Source: Paracoccus stylophorae (GTDB lineage: Bacteria > Pseudomonadota > Alphaproteobacteria > Rhodobacterales > Rhodobacteraceae). From it: DNA of 64,000 nucleotides. The stretch covers positions 62,001-126,000 of the forward strand of contig NZ_CP067134.1 in assembly GCF_028553765.1 (NCBI RefSeq), read 5' to 3'. The notes beneath the pieces are model-generated. The model saw nothing but the letters and a program-made list of their open reading frames with translations. It had not been told where the DNA came from and did no database searches. Both the position numbers and the translations under genes were made by a program. Positions 10,140 through 18,834 of the stretch are shown here, one piece after another (positions within the stretch are counted from its first letter, which is position 1; the number at the start of each line of letters is the position of its first letter).

Positions 10140-11890
10140 TCGCGCACGCCACCATCTCGGCGTTCGAGGCGTTTCTGAACGATCCCTCGGGCATCCTGCC
10201 GGACGACGCGATCAATCCCGATCCGCAGCCGATGGGCGACCAAGACCTGTCCGATCCGGCCCTGGCCTATCTGGCGGACGAGGCGCTGCCCGATCCCGAA
10301 TCCGGCTGCATCATCGGCATTGTCGATGACGCGATTCCGTTCGCGCATGAACGGCTGCGGCTGGCGAACGGGCGCACGCGGATTGCCTCGATCTGGGTGC
10401 AGGATGCGCGGTTCCGGCCGGAATCGGGGGCCGGCATCGACCTGTCCTCGGGGATCGAGCTGCGCGGCGCCGAGATCGACGCCCTTCTGGCCGACGCCGC
10501 CGCCGGGCACCTGCCCGGCGAGGACGCGATCTATCGGCGCAGCGGCGTGATCGACATGACCCGCGAAAGCGTGCAATCCGCCGCCTTCGCGGCGGGGCAC
10601 GGCGCGGCGGTCGCGGGTCTGGCGGCGGGGTTCGCGCCGGGCGATCCGGCGGCGCGCAACCATCCGGTTCTGGCGGTCAACCTGCCGCCGAAAGTGACCG
10701 AGGATTCGATGGGCCAGCTGTCGCCCATCTCGATCCTGTCGTCCTTCCTGTTCATCATCATCCGCGCCCATCGCCTGTGCCGGTTCATCGAGGTTCGGCG
10801 CAACCTGCCGCAAGGCTCGGTCCGGCTGCCTGTGGTCATCAATCTCAGCTTCGGCCTGACGGCGGGCGCGCGCGACGGGTCAAGCCAGATCGAAAGCTTC
10901 ATGGACGCGGTGTCCCGGCAGGGCGCGCCGGGGCTGGGGCCGATCCATTTCGTGCTGCCGACCGGCAATCACCGCCTTGCCCGGCTGAGCGGCCGTCTGA
11001 AGCCGGGCGAGGATCTGGGCTGGCGGCTGCCGCCCGACGACCGCACCGTCACCCCGCTTGAGGTCTGGGGTCCGCCGCTGGACGCCCTGCCCGACGACAG
11101 GTTGCAGATTTCGCTGACGCCGCCCGGCATGGCTGCGGCGACGACGGAATTTACGTCGAACGGCGATCTGTCCTTTCTGACCGGTGCCGGGGATCGCGAG
11201 CTGGCGCGCGCCTATTACCAGCCGCGACAACGACCCGACGGCACGTGGCGCGAAAGCGTCACGGTGATGATCCGGCCCACCTGTCCCGAACGGCTGGACG
11301 AGCCCTGCGCGCCGTCGGGCGAATGGCGCATCGGCATCGGCGGATCGTCGCACCCGGCGGAATACGAAATCTGCGTGCAGCGCGACGAGGTGATTCGCGG
11401 CTTTCACCGCGAGGCGCGGCAAAGCTGGCTGTACGATCCCGACTACCGCGTCCATGACGAAAGCGGCCGGATCATCAGGACCGATGCCCAGAATGGCGGG
11501 CATCCCAAGGTGCTGCGGACCGGCGCGTTCAACGCCTATGCCGGCGGCGATTGCACCTTGCGGAGCGGCGCGGCGGTGCAGCAGGACATGCAGCTTGCCG
11601 CCTATTCCTCGCTGCTGCCCGACGATCAGGGCGGCGACACGCTGGCCCCGGTGGACCGTTCCGTCACGCATCCCGGCATGATCGTCTGCGCGCGGGGCAG
11701 CGGGTCGTTCGATCTTCTGTCGGGAACGTCGATGTCTGCCCCGCAGATGACGCGCTGGCTGGCCGCACAACTGGCAGCGGGCCAAGGCCTGCCCGACCGG
11801 GCGGCGATTCGCGCCCTGGCCGAATCGCTGTCCCATATCGGCGGCCCGACGCCGGTTCTGGACGATCTGAACCACTTTCCCCCCTACTGA
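10136..11890 (+). CDS. Atypical intracellular subtilisin-like serine peptidase (S8 family)
   Basis: A 584-aa subtilase. The triad is visible: Asp64 in GIVDDAI, His155 in GHGAAVAG, Ser532 in GTSMSAP. The oxyanion Asn is N278 in LPTGN. The Asp motif is unusual, with D-D-A where most subtilases have D-T/S-G. About 380 residues separate His and Ser, far more than in simple subtilisins, so a large insert domain lies between them. No signal peptide or propeptide is obvious, which suggests a cytoplasmic protease. The start overlaps the 71-aa gene by 4 nt. Substrate and trigger are unknown. Confidence 0.85.
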   Translation: MIAHATISAFEAFLNDPSGILPDDAINPDPQPMGDQDLSDPALAYLADEALPDPESGCIIGIVDDAIPFAHERLRLANGRTRIASIWVQDARFRPESGAGIDLSSGIELRGAEIDALLADAAAGHLPGEDAIYRRSGVIDMTRESVQSAAFAAGHGAAVAGLAAGFAPGDPAARNHPVLAVNLPPKVTEDSMGQLSPISILSSFLFIIIRAHRLCRFIEVRRNLPQGSVRLPVVINLSFGLTAGARDGSSQIESFMDAVSRQGAPGLGPIHFVLPTGNHRLARLSGRLKPGEDLGWRLPPDDRTVTPLEVWGPPLDALPDDRLQISLTPPGMAAATTEFTSNGDLSFLTGAGDRELARAYYQPRQRPDGTWRESVTVMIRPTCPERLDEPCAPSGEWRIGIGGSSHPAEYEICVQRDEVIRGFHREARQSWLYDPDYRVHDESGRIIRTDAQNGGHPKVLRTGAFNAYAGGDCTLRSGAAVQQDMQLAAYSSLLPDDQGGDTLAPVDRSVTHPGMIVCARGSGSFDLLSGTSMSAPQMTRWLAAQLAAGQGLPDRAAIRALAESLSHIGGPTPVLDDLNHFPPY

Positions 11891-12056
11891 ATCGCGAAAA
11901 TCGCACTGCATCGGGGCGATTTGTGCAATTTTCACGCCGATCGGGCGTTCGGATTCACGCCGCTTTCACGGCGATGGTGCAAAACTTCCTCAACACCGCG
12001 ATCAACGGCCCGAACGGGTTCCGGCGACCGCGGCCAACGCAGAGGGGGGTCAGACG

Positions 12057-12497
12057 ATGTCTGCCACACCGAAATCGAACTTCAACAACGTGATTGCCGC
12101 CCTTCAGCTTCTGGGCTCGGCACCGGGGGGTGCAGAGAATGAGCCGGTTCGCCGGGCTCTGGAAACCCTGGGGGCGGCATCGCCGGGGCGGTCGGAACCG
12201 GAGGCTCCTCTGTCCGGTTCCGACCGCCCTACCTGGACCGCGTTCCGGCGGATCGAGCGGGAAAACCGTCTTCTGATCGACCATGCCGAAATGCTTGCCT
12301 GCGCGCTTGGCGCCTGTCCGAACTGCTGGGGCACGATCCCCGATTGCGAGGATTGCGGCGGCATTGGCAAACCCGGCGCGTTCGGCCCGGACCGCGCCTG
12401 TTTCGATCACTATGTCCTTCCGGTCATCACCCGCGTCATGGGGTGCCAGGCCGATTCCCCGAAGGACGACCAGGATCCCGCGCGCATGTCTGCGTAA
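12057..12497 (+). CDS. Four-cysteine zinc-ribbon-like protein, unknown function
   Basis: A 146-aa protein I cannot name. The middle carries C87-x2-C90-x-G and C97-x2-C100-x-G, spaced like the zinc-binding repeats of the DnaJ central domain, so a small zinc ribbon is likely. The N-terminal ~75 residues look helical and the C-terminus is short and charged. It lies 166 nt after the subtilase stop on the same strand, so it may share the operon or have its own promoter. A strong terminator follows at 12568. Confidence 0.65.
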   Translation: MSATPKSNFNNVIAALQLLGSAPGGAENEPVRRALETLGAASPGRSEPEAPLSGSDRPTWTAFRRIERENRLLIDHAEMLACALGACPNCWGTIPDCEDCGGIGKPGAFGPDRACFDHYVLPVITRVMGCQADSPKDDQDPARMSA

Positions 12498-12567
12498 GGC
12501 GGGTCCACCCTGTGAGGTTCACGTTTTAAAAAGTTTCCTCCTGTTCGGTTTGTCTCACAGGTGGCGT

Positions 12568-12607
12568 GGCGGATGGCCCGGAGAGAGGGCCATCCGCCAA
12601 AGTTTTT
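12568..12607 (+). terminator. Intrinsic terminator between the zinc-ribbon gene and pqiC
   Basis: A perfect 12-bp stem (GGCGGATGGCCC paired with GGGCCATCCGCC) closes a 7-nt loop and is followed by AAAGTTTTT on the plus strand. It sits between convergent genes and probably ends the accessory operon. Read on the other strand the tail is poorer, so its use for pqiC is less certain. Confidence 0.85.
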
Positions 12608-12624
12608 ACGGCTCCGGCCTGCGC

Positions 12625-13257
12625 CTAGAACAGCGGGTCCAGCGCGAAGGGATCGGCGGTGGCGGCGCGCGTGGCGATGGTGCGCCCCGGCCCCGACAGG
12701 GTGGCGATCTGGCGCGCAAGCTGCGCGATGGCCTGCGACAGGGCCGCCGCAATCGCCGAAGGATCGTCGCTGGCCAGCGGCACCGAGATGTCGAAGCTGC
12801 GGGCGTGGTTGGCCGCGCCGCCGGCGGCGTCGGCCACGAAATAGCGCCCGCTGAGGCGATAGACCCCGTTCGCCTGCGCCAGCGCCTTTTCCACCCGCAC
12901 CTCCAGCACGCGCTGCGGCGGCTCGGCCAGGGGCCACGGCTCTCCGATGACGGTGGCGCCCGACTGGTCCGAGATCGACCGCGCCAGCGCCAGCGTAAAG
13001 GCGCGGCGCGGGCCGTCGGCCCACAGATTGTCGGGCGAGGATCGCACCGCCCCATCCGCCGTCTGCCACATCACCTCCTGGTCCGCGGCGTATTCGGGCA
13101 GCGACACGTCCTTCAGTTCGGCGGTGCCCAGCCGGTTGGCGACCTGCGCCCCCGTCGCCGGCGGGTCGATCAGGAATCGGCCGGTCTTTTCGGGGTTCGA
13201 ACAGGCCGTCAGCGCCAGCGTCGTCAGGATCAGCGCGGCGGATATGCGTTTTGTCAT
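12625..13257 (-). CDS. pqiC: PqiC-type transport auxiliary lipoprotein
   Basis: Outer-membrane lipoprotein partner of the PqiAB lipid transport system. The product is 210 aa. It begins with a lipoprotein signal (MTKRISAALILTTLALTAC, lipobox LTAC) and continues with the ABC-transport-auxiliary fold seen in PqiC (DUF330). It follows pqiB by 4 nt, giving the order pqiA-pqiA-pqiB-pqiC as in other Gram-negatives. In E. coli PqiC forms a ring on the outer membrane that receives the PqiB tunnel. Confidence 0.85.
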   Translation of the reverse strand: MTKRISAALILTTLALTACSNPEKTGRFLIDPPATGAQVANRLGTAELKDVSLPEYAADQEVMWQTADGAVRSSPDNLWADGPRRAFTLALARSISDQSGATVIGEPWPLAEPPQRVLEVRVEKALAQANGVYRLSGRYFVADAAGGAANHARSFDISVPLASDDPSAIAAALSQAIAQLARQIATLSGPGRTIATRAATADPFALDPLF

Positions 13258-13261
13258 CGTC

Positions 13262-15616
13262 TTACCGTCCCAGAATGAAGGCGCGCGGGTTGCGTTCGAT
13301 CATCCGCACCAGCGACCCGAAACTTTCGGTCGCACGGCGCAGTTCGCGCAACATGCTGATTGCCTCGGTGTTGAAGGCAGACCGGTCGCCATAGGCCGCA
13401 AAGACCGAATCCGCCCGCGCGGCGGTGTTTTGCAGCCGCTGGACCAGCTGCGGCAATTGCTGGACCGATTTGGCGACCTCGTCGGCGGCGACGCTGGCCG
13501 AGGCCAGCGCCTGGTTCAGACTGCCCGCGGCGTTGCCGTCGCGCAGATCGTTCAGCAGGCCCGACGCGGCCTCCAGCGTCGACGACAGGTTGCGCGGCAG
13601 CTGTTCGGCATCCTCGCTGCCCAGCATCGCGCGCAGATCGGCCAGTATGCCTTCGGCCTGCGCGCTGATCTGGGCGAAATCGACCTCGTTGACGCTGGCT
13701 GCCGCCGCGTCGATCTGGTCCACCATCTCGGGGACATCGACCGCCGCCTCCTGGACGGAACGGAAGGCGGCTGTCGCCTCGTCGATCATGCGGCCCAGAT
13801 TCTCGCCCGCGCCCGATTGCTGGATATCGCCCGCCAGCGTCTCGACCTGCGCCGCGGCGCTGTCCAGCGTCTCGACAAGGGCGGTGATCCGCTGCGGCAG
13901 CGCCTCGGCCTCGGGGGTGCCGATCACGTCGCGCACATCCTGCAACGTCGCGTCAAGCTGCGCGCCGATAGAGGCGAAATTCACGTCCTGCACCGATGTC
14001 GCGGCCGTTTGCAGCGACTCGAGGATCGCGGGCAGCCGGTCGGCCGCCTCGTTCAGCTTGGCCGCGACGCTGCTGGCCGATTCCAGCGCGGCGCCGGCAT
14101 TGTCCGCCGCACCGCTGGCGCGAAATTCCTGCACGATCCCGCGCACATCGGCAAGCGCGGTCCGCGCCTCGTCGATGGTGCTGCGCAGGCTTTCCGGGAT
14201 CGCCCGCGTCTCGTCGGACGCCGCCAGCGCGGTCACGCTGTTCATCATGTCGGTCGCGGATTTCAGCACCTCCTCGATCGGCAGGTTGCCGATCCGGGTC
14301 AGGAAACCCTGCGCGGTCTGGGTAAAGTCGGAAATGTCACCCTCGACCGCGGGAATGATCGGATAGGGTTGGGCATCCATGTCGATCCGTGCCTCGGGCG
14401 CGTCGGGGACGTTCACCATCTCGATCATCAGCGAACTGCCGAAGAACCCGGCGCTGGCGACGCGCGCGCGAAGGCCGGACCGGACGGCGTCGCGCAGAAA
14501 CTCCAGCGCCTCGCCCGGCGTCGCATCGGGCGCCAGACCGAGCCGGCTGGGCGAGATCGTGATCGTGACCTGTTGCAGCACATCGGGGCTGGAATCGTCG
14601 TCTTCCTCATCGACATGGACGGCCAGTTCGGTCACCTCGCCCACGGCCAGCCCCTGGAAATGGACCGAGGCGCCCTTTTCAAGCCCGCGCACCGAATTGT
14701 CCACCAGGACGGTCAGCCGCAACTGACCCTGCTGGTCGGCCACGAACAGGTTGTTGCGGGCGCTGTCCTCGTCGGGTTGCAGGATGAAGACATGACCGCT
14801 TTCCACGCGCTGCCCGCCGCTGACCAGCGTGTCGAAGGCGACGCCCCCCTGCAACAGCGACGACAGCGAATTGACGTTGAACGACAGCCCGCGCGGCCCA
14901 AGCGACAGCGAAAATCCCGACGTGTCCCAGAACACGGTCGAGGTCGTCAGCCGCCGGTCATGCGGCGCCTCGATGAACGCGTCCGCGACGACGATGCCGT
15001 CCTCGGGCGACAGGCGCAGATTTTCCATCCGGCCCACCGCCACCCCGCGATGCAGCACCGGCGCCCCTTCGCTGAGACCGTCGGCGCTGTCCATCGACAG
15101 GGTGATCCAGGTGCCCTCGGCATCCTCGCGGATCAGCGGCGGGCGGCTGAGCCCGATGAAATGCGATTCGGGCGTGCTGACCTCGGCGTCCCAATAGCCT
15201 TCGATGAACGAGCCGGTCAGCACCGTGTCCAGCCGGGTCACGCCCTGCGCGGTCACCTGCGGGCGCACGATCCAGAACTGCGCCTCGACGTCGATATATT
15301 CGGCCACGTCCTTGTCCACGCGGATCTCGACCACGACACGCGACAGGTCCGGCGTGAAATGGACCGCCTCGACCTGCCCGACGGTGATTTCGCGAAAGCG
15401 CAGCGTCGTCTCGCCCGGCTGCACGCCGGTGGCGTCGGCGAATTCGACCTCGATCAGCGCGCCGCGGTCGGCATAGGCGTTCCAGGCAACCGCCAGCGTC
15501 ACGATCAGCGCGATGATCGGCACCAGCCAGATGACGTTGACCCCCGCCTGTGCCGCGCGCACGGCGGTCTTGCGGACGGGGCTTGCCGGCTTCAGCGGCG
15601 GTGGCGTGTCGGTCAT
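13262..15616 (-). CDS. pqiB: PqiB, MCE-domain intermembrane transport protein with extended repeat tail
   Basis: PqiB proteins form a periplasm-spanning tunnel of stacked MCE rings that moves lipids between membranes. Here a single N-terminal membrane anchor (residues ~25-45, VIWLVPIIALIVTLAVAW) is followed by MCE domains (for example TGVQPGETTLRFREITVGQV). The protein is 784 aa, longer than the ~546 aa of E. coli PqiB. The excess is a C-terminal helical tail of 100-aa repeats. The ATG ending at 15616 (MTDTPPPLK) was chosen; the upstream extension is a shadow of pqiA. The final helix may reach PqiC. Confidence 0.88.
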   Translation of the reverse strand: MTDTPPPLKPASPVRKTAVRAAQAGVNVIWLVPIIALIVTLAVAWNAYADRGALIEVEFADATGVQPGETTLRFREITVGQVEAVHFTPDLSRVVVEIRVDKDVAEYIDVEAQFWIVRPQVTAQGVTRLDTVLTGSFIEGYWDAEVSTPESHFIGLSRPPLIREDAEGTWITLSMDSADGLSEGAPVLHRGVAVGRMENLRLSPEDGIVVADAFIEAPHDRRLTTSTVFWDTSGFSLSLGPRGLSFNVNSLSSLLQGGVAFDTLVSGGQRVESGHVFILQPDEDSARNNLFVADQQGQLRLTVLVDNSVRGLEKGASVHFQGLAVGEVTELAVHVDEEDDDSSPDVLQQVTITISPSRLGLAPDATPGEALEFLRDAVRSGLRARVASAGFFGSSLMIEMVNVPDAPEARIDMDAQPYPIIPAVEGDISDFTQTAQGFLTRIGNLPIEEVLKSATDMMNSVTALAASDETRAIPESLRSTIDEARTALADVRGIVQEFRASGAADNAGAALESASSVAAKLNEAADRLPAILESLQTAATSVQDVNFASIGAQLDATLQDVRDVIGTPEAEALPQRITALVETLDSAAAQVETLAGDIQQSGAGENLGRMIDEATAAFRSVQEAAVDVPEMVDQIDAAAASVNEVDFAQISAQAEGILADLRAMLGSEDAEQLPRNLSSTLEAASGLLNDLRDGNAAGSLNQALASASVAADEVAKSVQQLPQLVQRLQNTAARADSVFAAYGDRSAFNTEAISMLRELRRATESFGSLVRMIERNPRAFILGR
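13400..14203 (-). repeat. 100-residue tandem repeats in the PqiB tail
   Basis: Two adjacent units of exactly 300 nt (14203-13904 and 13903-13604) and a third partial unit from 13603 encode similar segments. Unit starts read AIPESLR, ALPQRIT and QLPRNLS. Shared landmarks include VNFASIGAQ versus VDFAQISAQ about 70 residues in. The repeats predict long helices, probably extending the needle of the MCE tunnel. Confidence 0.75.
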
Positions 15617-15642
15617 TCTGCCTGTCGTTCCTGCCGTCTTCT

Positions 15643-16299
15643 TCAGTCCGTGTCGCGGCTGCGCAAGGGCAGCCCGCGCCAGATCAGCCTTGGGTCGAAG
15701 CTTTGCGCGGAAAGCATGGTGAAGGCAACCGACAGGGCAAAGGAAACCGCCGCCGGACCGGGATGGATCGAGGCGACGAAGCCAAGCTGCACCAGCGCCG
15801 ACAGGATCGCGACCACGAACACGTCGATCATCGACCAGCGGCCGATGAATTCGACCACCTCGAAGATCTTCAGCCGGGTATGGGCCTGCTCGACCGTGGC
15901 CGGCCTGCCCGCGACCAGCGCCAGCCAGCTGATCGCGATGAATTTCGCGACCGGCACCACGATCGAGGCGACGAACACGATCGCGGCGATGTCGTAATTG
16001 CCGTAATGGATCAACTGCATCACGCCTTCGAAGATGGTCGCTTCGGAATTGCCCTGAAGCCCGGCGAAGGTGCGCGTGCTCATCATCGGGAACAGATTGG
16101 CGGGGATATACATGACGATGCCGGCGATCATCCACGCCCACACCGCCTGCAGGCAGCGCCGGTCGGGCGGGGTCAGCCGCGCGCCGCAGCGGGCGCAGAC
16201 CGTCTCGGACTGGGGCCAGACCCGGCCGCAACTGCGACAGCCGATCAGCCCGGCGCGATGCGCGGTCATCACCGGGGCGCTGGCGGCAGGCGCGCTCAT
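15643..16299 (-). CDS. pqiA: PqiA-family integral membrane protein (second of two)
   Basis: A 218-aa inner-membrane protein with a zinc-ribbon-like head (CRSCGRVW, CARCGARL) followed by about four membrane segments. PqiA of E. coli is ~417 aa with two such modules; here each module is a separate gene. This one overlaps the other by 4 nt and lies just before pqiB. PqiA proteins are thought to feed lipid into PqiB. The start ending at 16299 gives MSAPAASAPVMTAHR; an internal ATG at MTAHR is also possible. Confidence 0.85.
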   Translation of the reverse strand: MSAPAASAPVMTAHRAGLIGCRSCGRVWPQSETVCARCGARLTPPDRRCLQAVWAWMIAGIVMYIPANLFPMMSTRTFAGLQGNSEATIFEGVMQLIHYGNYDIAAIVFVASIVVPVAKFIAISWLALVAGRPATVEQAHTRLKIFEVVEFIGRWSMIDVFVVAILSALVQLGFVASIHPGPAAVSFALSVAFTMLSAQSFDPRLIWRGLPLRSRDTD

Positions 16300-16976
16300 G
16301 TCCGCGGGGTCTCGACCATCTCGCGACCGTCGGTGTGCAGGCCGGCATCCTCGATCGCGTCCCAGATCGTCGTCTGCGACATGAAGCCGCGCGAGGCGAC
16401 GTTAACGACGATCAGCGCGCAGAACGCCCAGAAGGCCGGGCCAAGATGCACCGTGGCCAGCCCGCCGACCTTGATCAGCGCGACCGAGGTGCCGATCACG
16501 AAAATCTCGGCCATCGACCAGGGCCGCAGGTTTTCGGACCAGCGAAAGGCGGTCGCCGCATGGCGATAGGGGGCCCGCCCCTGCGCCAGCGGCACCAGCG
16601 TATAGACCAGCAGGAACGCGCGCGTCACCGGCAGGCCGACGATCATGATCAGCACCGCCAGCACCAGGGGCAGCAGGATGCCGTCGGCAAAGGCCAGCGC
16701 CACGCCGAACAACGATGTCGCGTTGCCGAAGCCCAGACGAGAGATTTCAAGGAACGGAAAGAACACCGCCCCCATCAGCAGCACCATCGAGGTGAAGGAC
16801 AGCGCGATCAACTGGCTGAACGCGCCGCTGCGCGGGCGGGCCAGCACGGTGCCGCAGCGCACGCAACGGGCGGTTTCGCCGCTGGACAGTTCTTCCTCGA
16901 CATGCAGGGCGTCGCAGCGGGGACAGGCCATCAGCCCCTTTCCGCAATCCAGATCATAGGGGGCGCGCATGGTCAT
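16296..16976 (-). CDS. pqiA: PqiA-family integral membrane protein (first of two)
   Basis: First gene of the pqi operon, 226 aa. It has the paired cysteine head (CPRCDALH and CVRCGTVL) at residues ~18-45 and about four membrane segments such as LIALSFTSMVLLMGAVFFPF. It is a paralogue of the next gene, so the usual double-module PqiA is split. It ends with an ATGA overlap, meaning both halves are probably made in equal amounts. No paraquat-response (SoxR) site was recognised upstream. Confidence 0.85.
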   Translation of the reverse strand: MTMRAPYDLDCGKGLMACPRCDALHVEEELSSGETARCVRCGTVLARPRSGAFSQLIALSFTSMVLLMGAVFFPFLEISRLGFGNATSLFGVALAFADGILLPLVLAVLIMIVGLPVTRAFLLVYTLVPLAQGRAPYRHAATAFRWSENLRPWSMAEIFVIGTSVALIKVGGLATVHLGPAFWAFCALIVVNVASRGFMSQTTIWDAIEDAGLHTDGREMVETPRT

Positions 16977-17033
16977 GGCGACAAGATAGGCGCGTCGCGC
17001 CCCGACGCAAGCGTAGCGTGATCACACCGGCGT

Positions 17034-18827
17034 CTAATGCCGCGCACCCTGACGCGCGGCCGAGGTCAGCACGACGCTGCGATTGTCGCCGACGGCCAGC
17101 GGTGTCGCCTCTTCGATGCCGAAACGCAGGCGCAGCACATAGCTGGACCCCTCCATGCCGCTGCTGGCCTCGCCCTCAAGCTGGGTCGAGAAGGCGTCGA
17201 TCAGCTGGCTGCCCAGCCCGGTGCCCTCGCCCTCGATCTCTTGCGCGCCGATCGAGTTCTCGATTTCCAGCATGCCGGTATGCGGCTCGGGCGCGGTCAG
17301 CCGGATGCGGACCCACGGCGCGTCCTCGCCCGGCGGGATGCCGGCATATTTCAGCGCGTTGGTGAACGCCTCGGTCGCCAGCAGCGACAGGGGGACCGCC
17401 TGATCGGGCAGCAGGACCATCGGCTGCAACTGCGTCTCGACATGCAGGTTGCTGCCCGGCCCGACCGACGCGTTCACCATCTGGTTGACGATGTCCCCGA
17501 TCAGCCGGTCCGCCTCGACCGCGTCCAGATGTTCGGCCTGATACAGGTTGCGATAGATCGTGGCCAGCGACGCGACCCGGTCCTGCACCGAACGCAGCAC
17601 GCGCTTGGCATCGCTGTCCGAGATCATCCGGCTTTGCATGTTGATGATCGAGGCGATCAGCTGAAGATTGTTCTTCACCCGGTGATGCACCTCTTTCAGC
17701 AGGACCGTCTTTTCGGTGACGGCATTTTCCATCGCCTCTTCGTCGCGGATCAGGATTCGCGCCATGTTGTGGAATGTCTGGCTGACATCGTAGATCTCGG
17801 TCGGCGCGTCGGTCAGGACCGGCGGCGGCTCGTCGCGATTGCCGATGGCAAAGCGCCGCATCTGCCCGCGCAACACGGTGATATGGCGCAGCACCAGCCG
17901 GAACACCGCAAAATAGGCCACCGCCAGCGACACCGCCCACAGCGCGACGGGAAACAGCACCGCCCCCATGCGCGACAACTGGAACATCCCGATCCCGGCC
18001 AGTTGCGGGCTCCAGCTGCCAAGCGCATAGACAAGGCCGGGCACGACCGGAACCACGGTAAAGACCCGCATCTCGCCGGTATTGGCGCGGGCGCGGAAGG
18101 TGGTGTCGTTGCGCGACAGCAGGCTCAGCAGCGGGATATCGGCGGGCAGGATGTCGTCCTCGGCCCCTTCGCTGGCGCTGTCCGAGGTCAGGATTTCGCC
18201 CCAGTGGTTGAAGGTGACGATCCGCGCGCCTTCGGTGCCGAAATTAATCGCATGGGTGGACCGCAGCAATTCATGGGTCAGCGAGATGCCGACATAGCCC
18301 AGAAGATCGCGGTCGCGATACAGGGGCTGGGCCACCAGAACCACCGACCGACCGCTGACGACCCCGCGCCTGACGGATGTGACCATCGTGCCGGGCGAGG
18401 CGATGAATTTCTGATAGGCGGGCGATTCGCGCACATCGGTCACCGCATCGACATCCGGGTTCGAATTGCAGGTGCTAAGTCCGTTCAGCGGCACGAAACC
18501 CGCATAGACATAGGTGGCGCTGCGTTCGATGAAATTGCGCATCAGATCGCTGCAATCGCCGCTGCGGCTGAGCACGTCCAGCACCGCCGGGCCCAACGCA
18601 TCCGCCGACCCCAGCGCGCTGAGCAGCAGGGCGCGTTCGCCCGCCGCCGCCGACGCGGTACGGCCCAGCAGCGCGATTTCGGCGCTGCGCTGCGCCTCGT
18701 GCGACAGATGCAGGTTCTGGCCCAGCGAAATCAGGCCGATGGGCAGGATCGCCACCGACAGCAGCGCGCCCAGGCGAAAGCCAAGGCGCCGGGTGAAATC
18801 CAGCCTGTCGCGCAGCCCGCGGATCAC
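17034..18827 (-). CDS. HisKA_2-type sensor histidine kinase of the general stress response
   Basis: A 597-aa membrane sensor kinase. An N-terminal membrane segment (residues ~20-35), a periplasmic sensing region of about 250 residues and a second segment near 290 precede a HAMP-like linker. The HisKA_2 box is KEVHHRVKNNLQ with the His pair at 381-382, followed by a HATPase domain with an N-box (ATEAFTNALKYAG). Kinases of this family phosphorylate PhyR. It lies 7 nt after ecfG on the same strand, so it belongs to the nepR-ecfG operon and is the likely PhyR kinase or phosphatase. The stimulus is unknown. Confidence 0.88.
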   Translation of the reverse strand: MIRGLRDRLDFTRRLGFRLGALLSVAILPIGLISLGQNLHLSHEAQRSAEIALLGRTASAAAGERALLLSALGSADALGPAVLDVLSRSGDCSDLMRNFIERSATYVYAGFVPLNGLSTCNSNPDVDAVTDVRESPAYQKFIASPGTMVTSVRRGVVSGRSVVLVAQPLYRDRDLLGYVGISLTHELLRSTHAINFGTEGARIVTFNHWGEILTSDSASEGAEDDILPADIPLLSLLSRNDTTFRARANTGEMRVFTVVPVVPGLVYALGSWSPQLAGIGMFQLSRMGAVLFPVALWAVSLAVAYFAVFRLVLRHITVLRGQMRRFAIGNRDEPPPVLTDAPTEIYDVSQTFHNMARILIRDEEAMENAVTEKTVLLKEVHHRVKNNLQLIASIINMQSRMISDSDAKRVLRSVQDRVASLATIYRNLYQAEHLDAVEADRLIGDIVNQMVNASVGPGSNLHVETQLQPMVLLPDQAVPLSLLATEAFTNALKYAGIPPGEDAPWVRIRLTAPEPHTGMLEIENSIGAQEIEGEGTGLGSQLIDAFSTQLEGEASSGMEGSSYVLRLRFGIEEATPLAVGDNRSVVLTSAARQGARH

Positions 18828-18834
18828 GCGAAGC

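Noticed and set aside
12947..15997. Open frame of 1016 aa on the plus strand across pqiB and pqiC
   Set aside because: Antisense shadow of pqiB. It has a random-looking composition and no motif.
15617..16348. Extension of the pqiB frame upstream
   Set aside because: It runs antisense-like through pqiA in another frame; the inner ATG gives a normal PqiB N-terminus.
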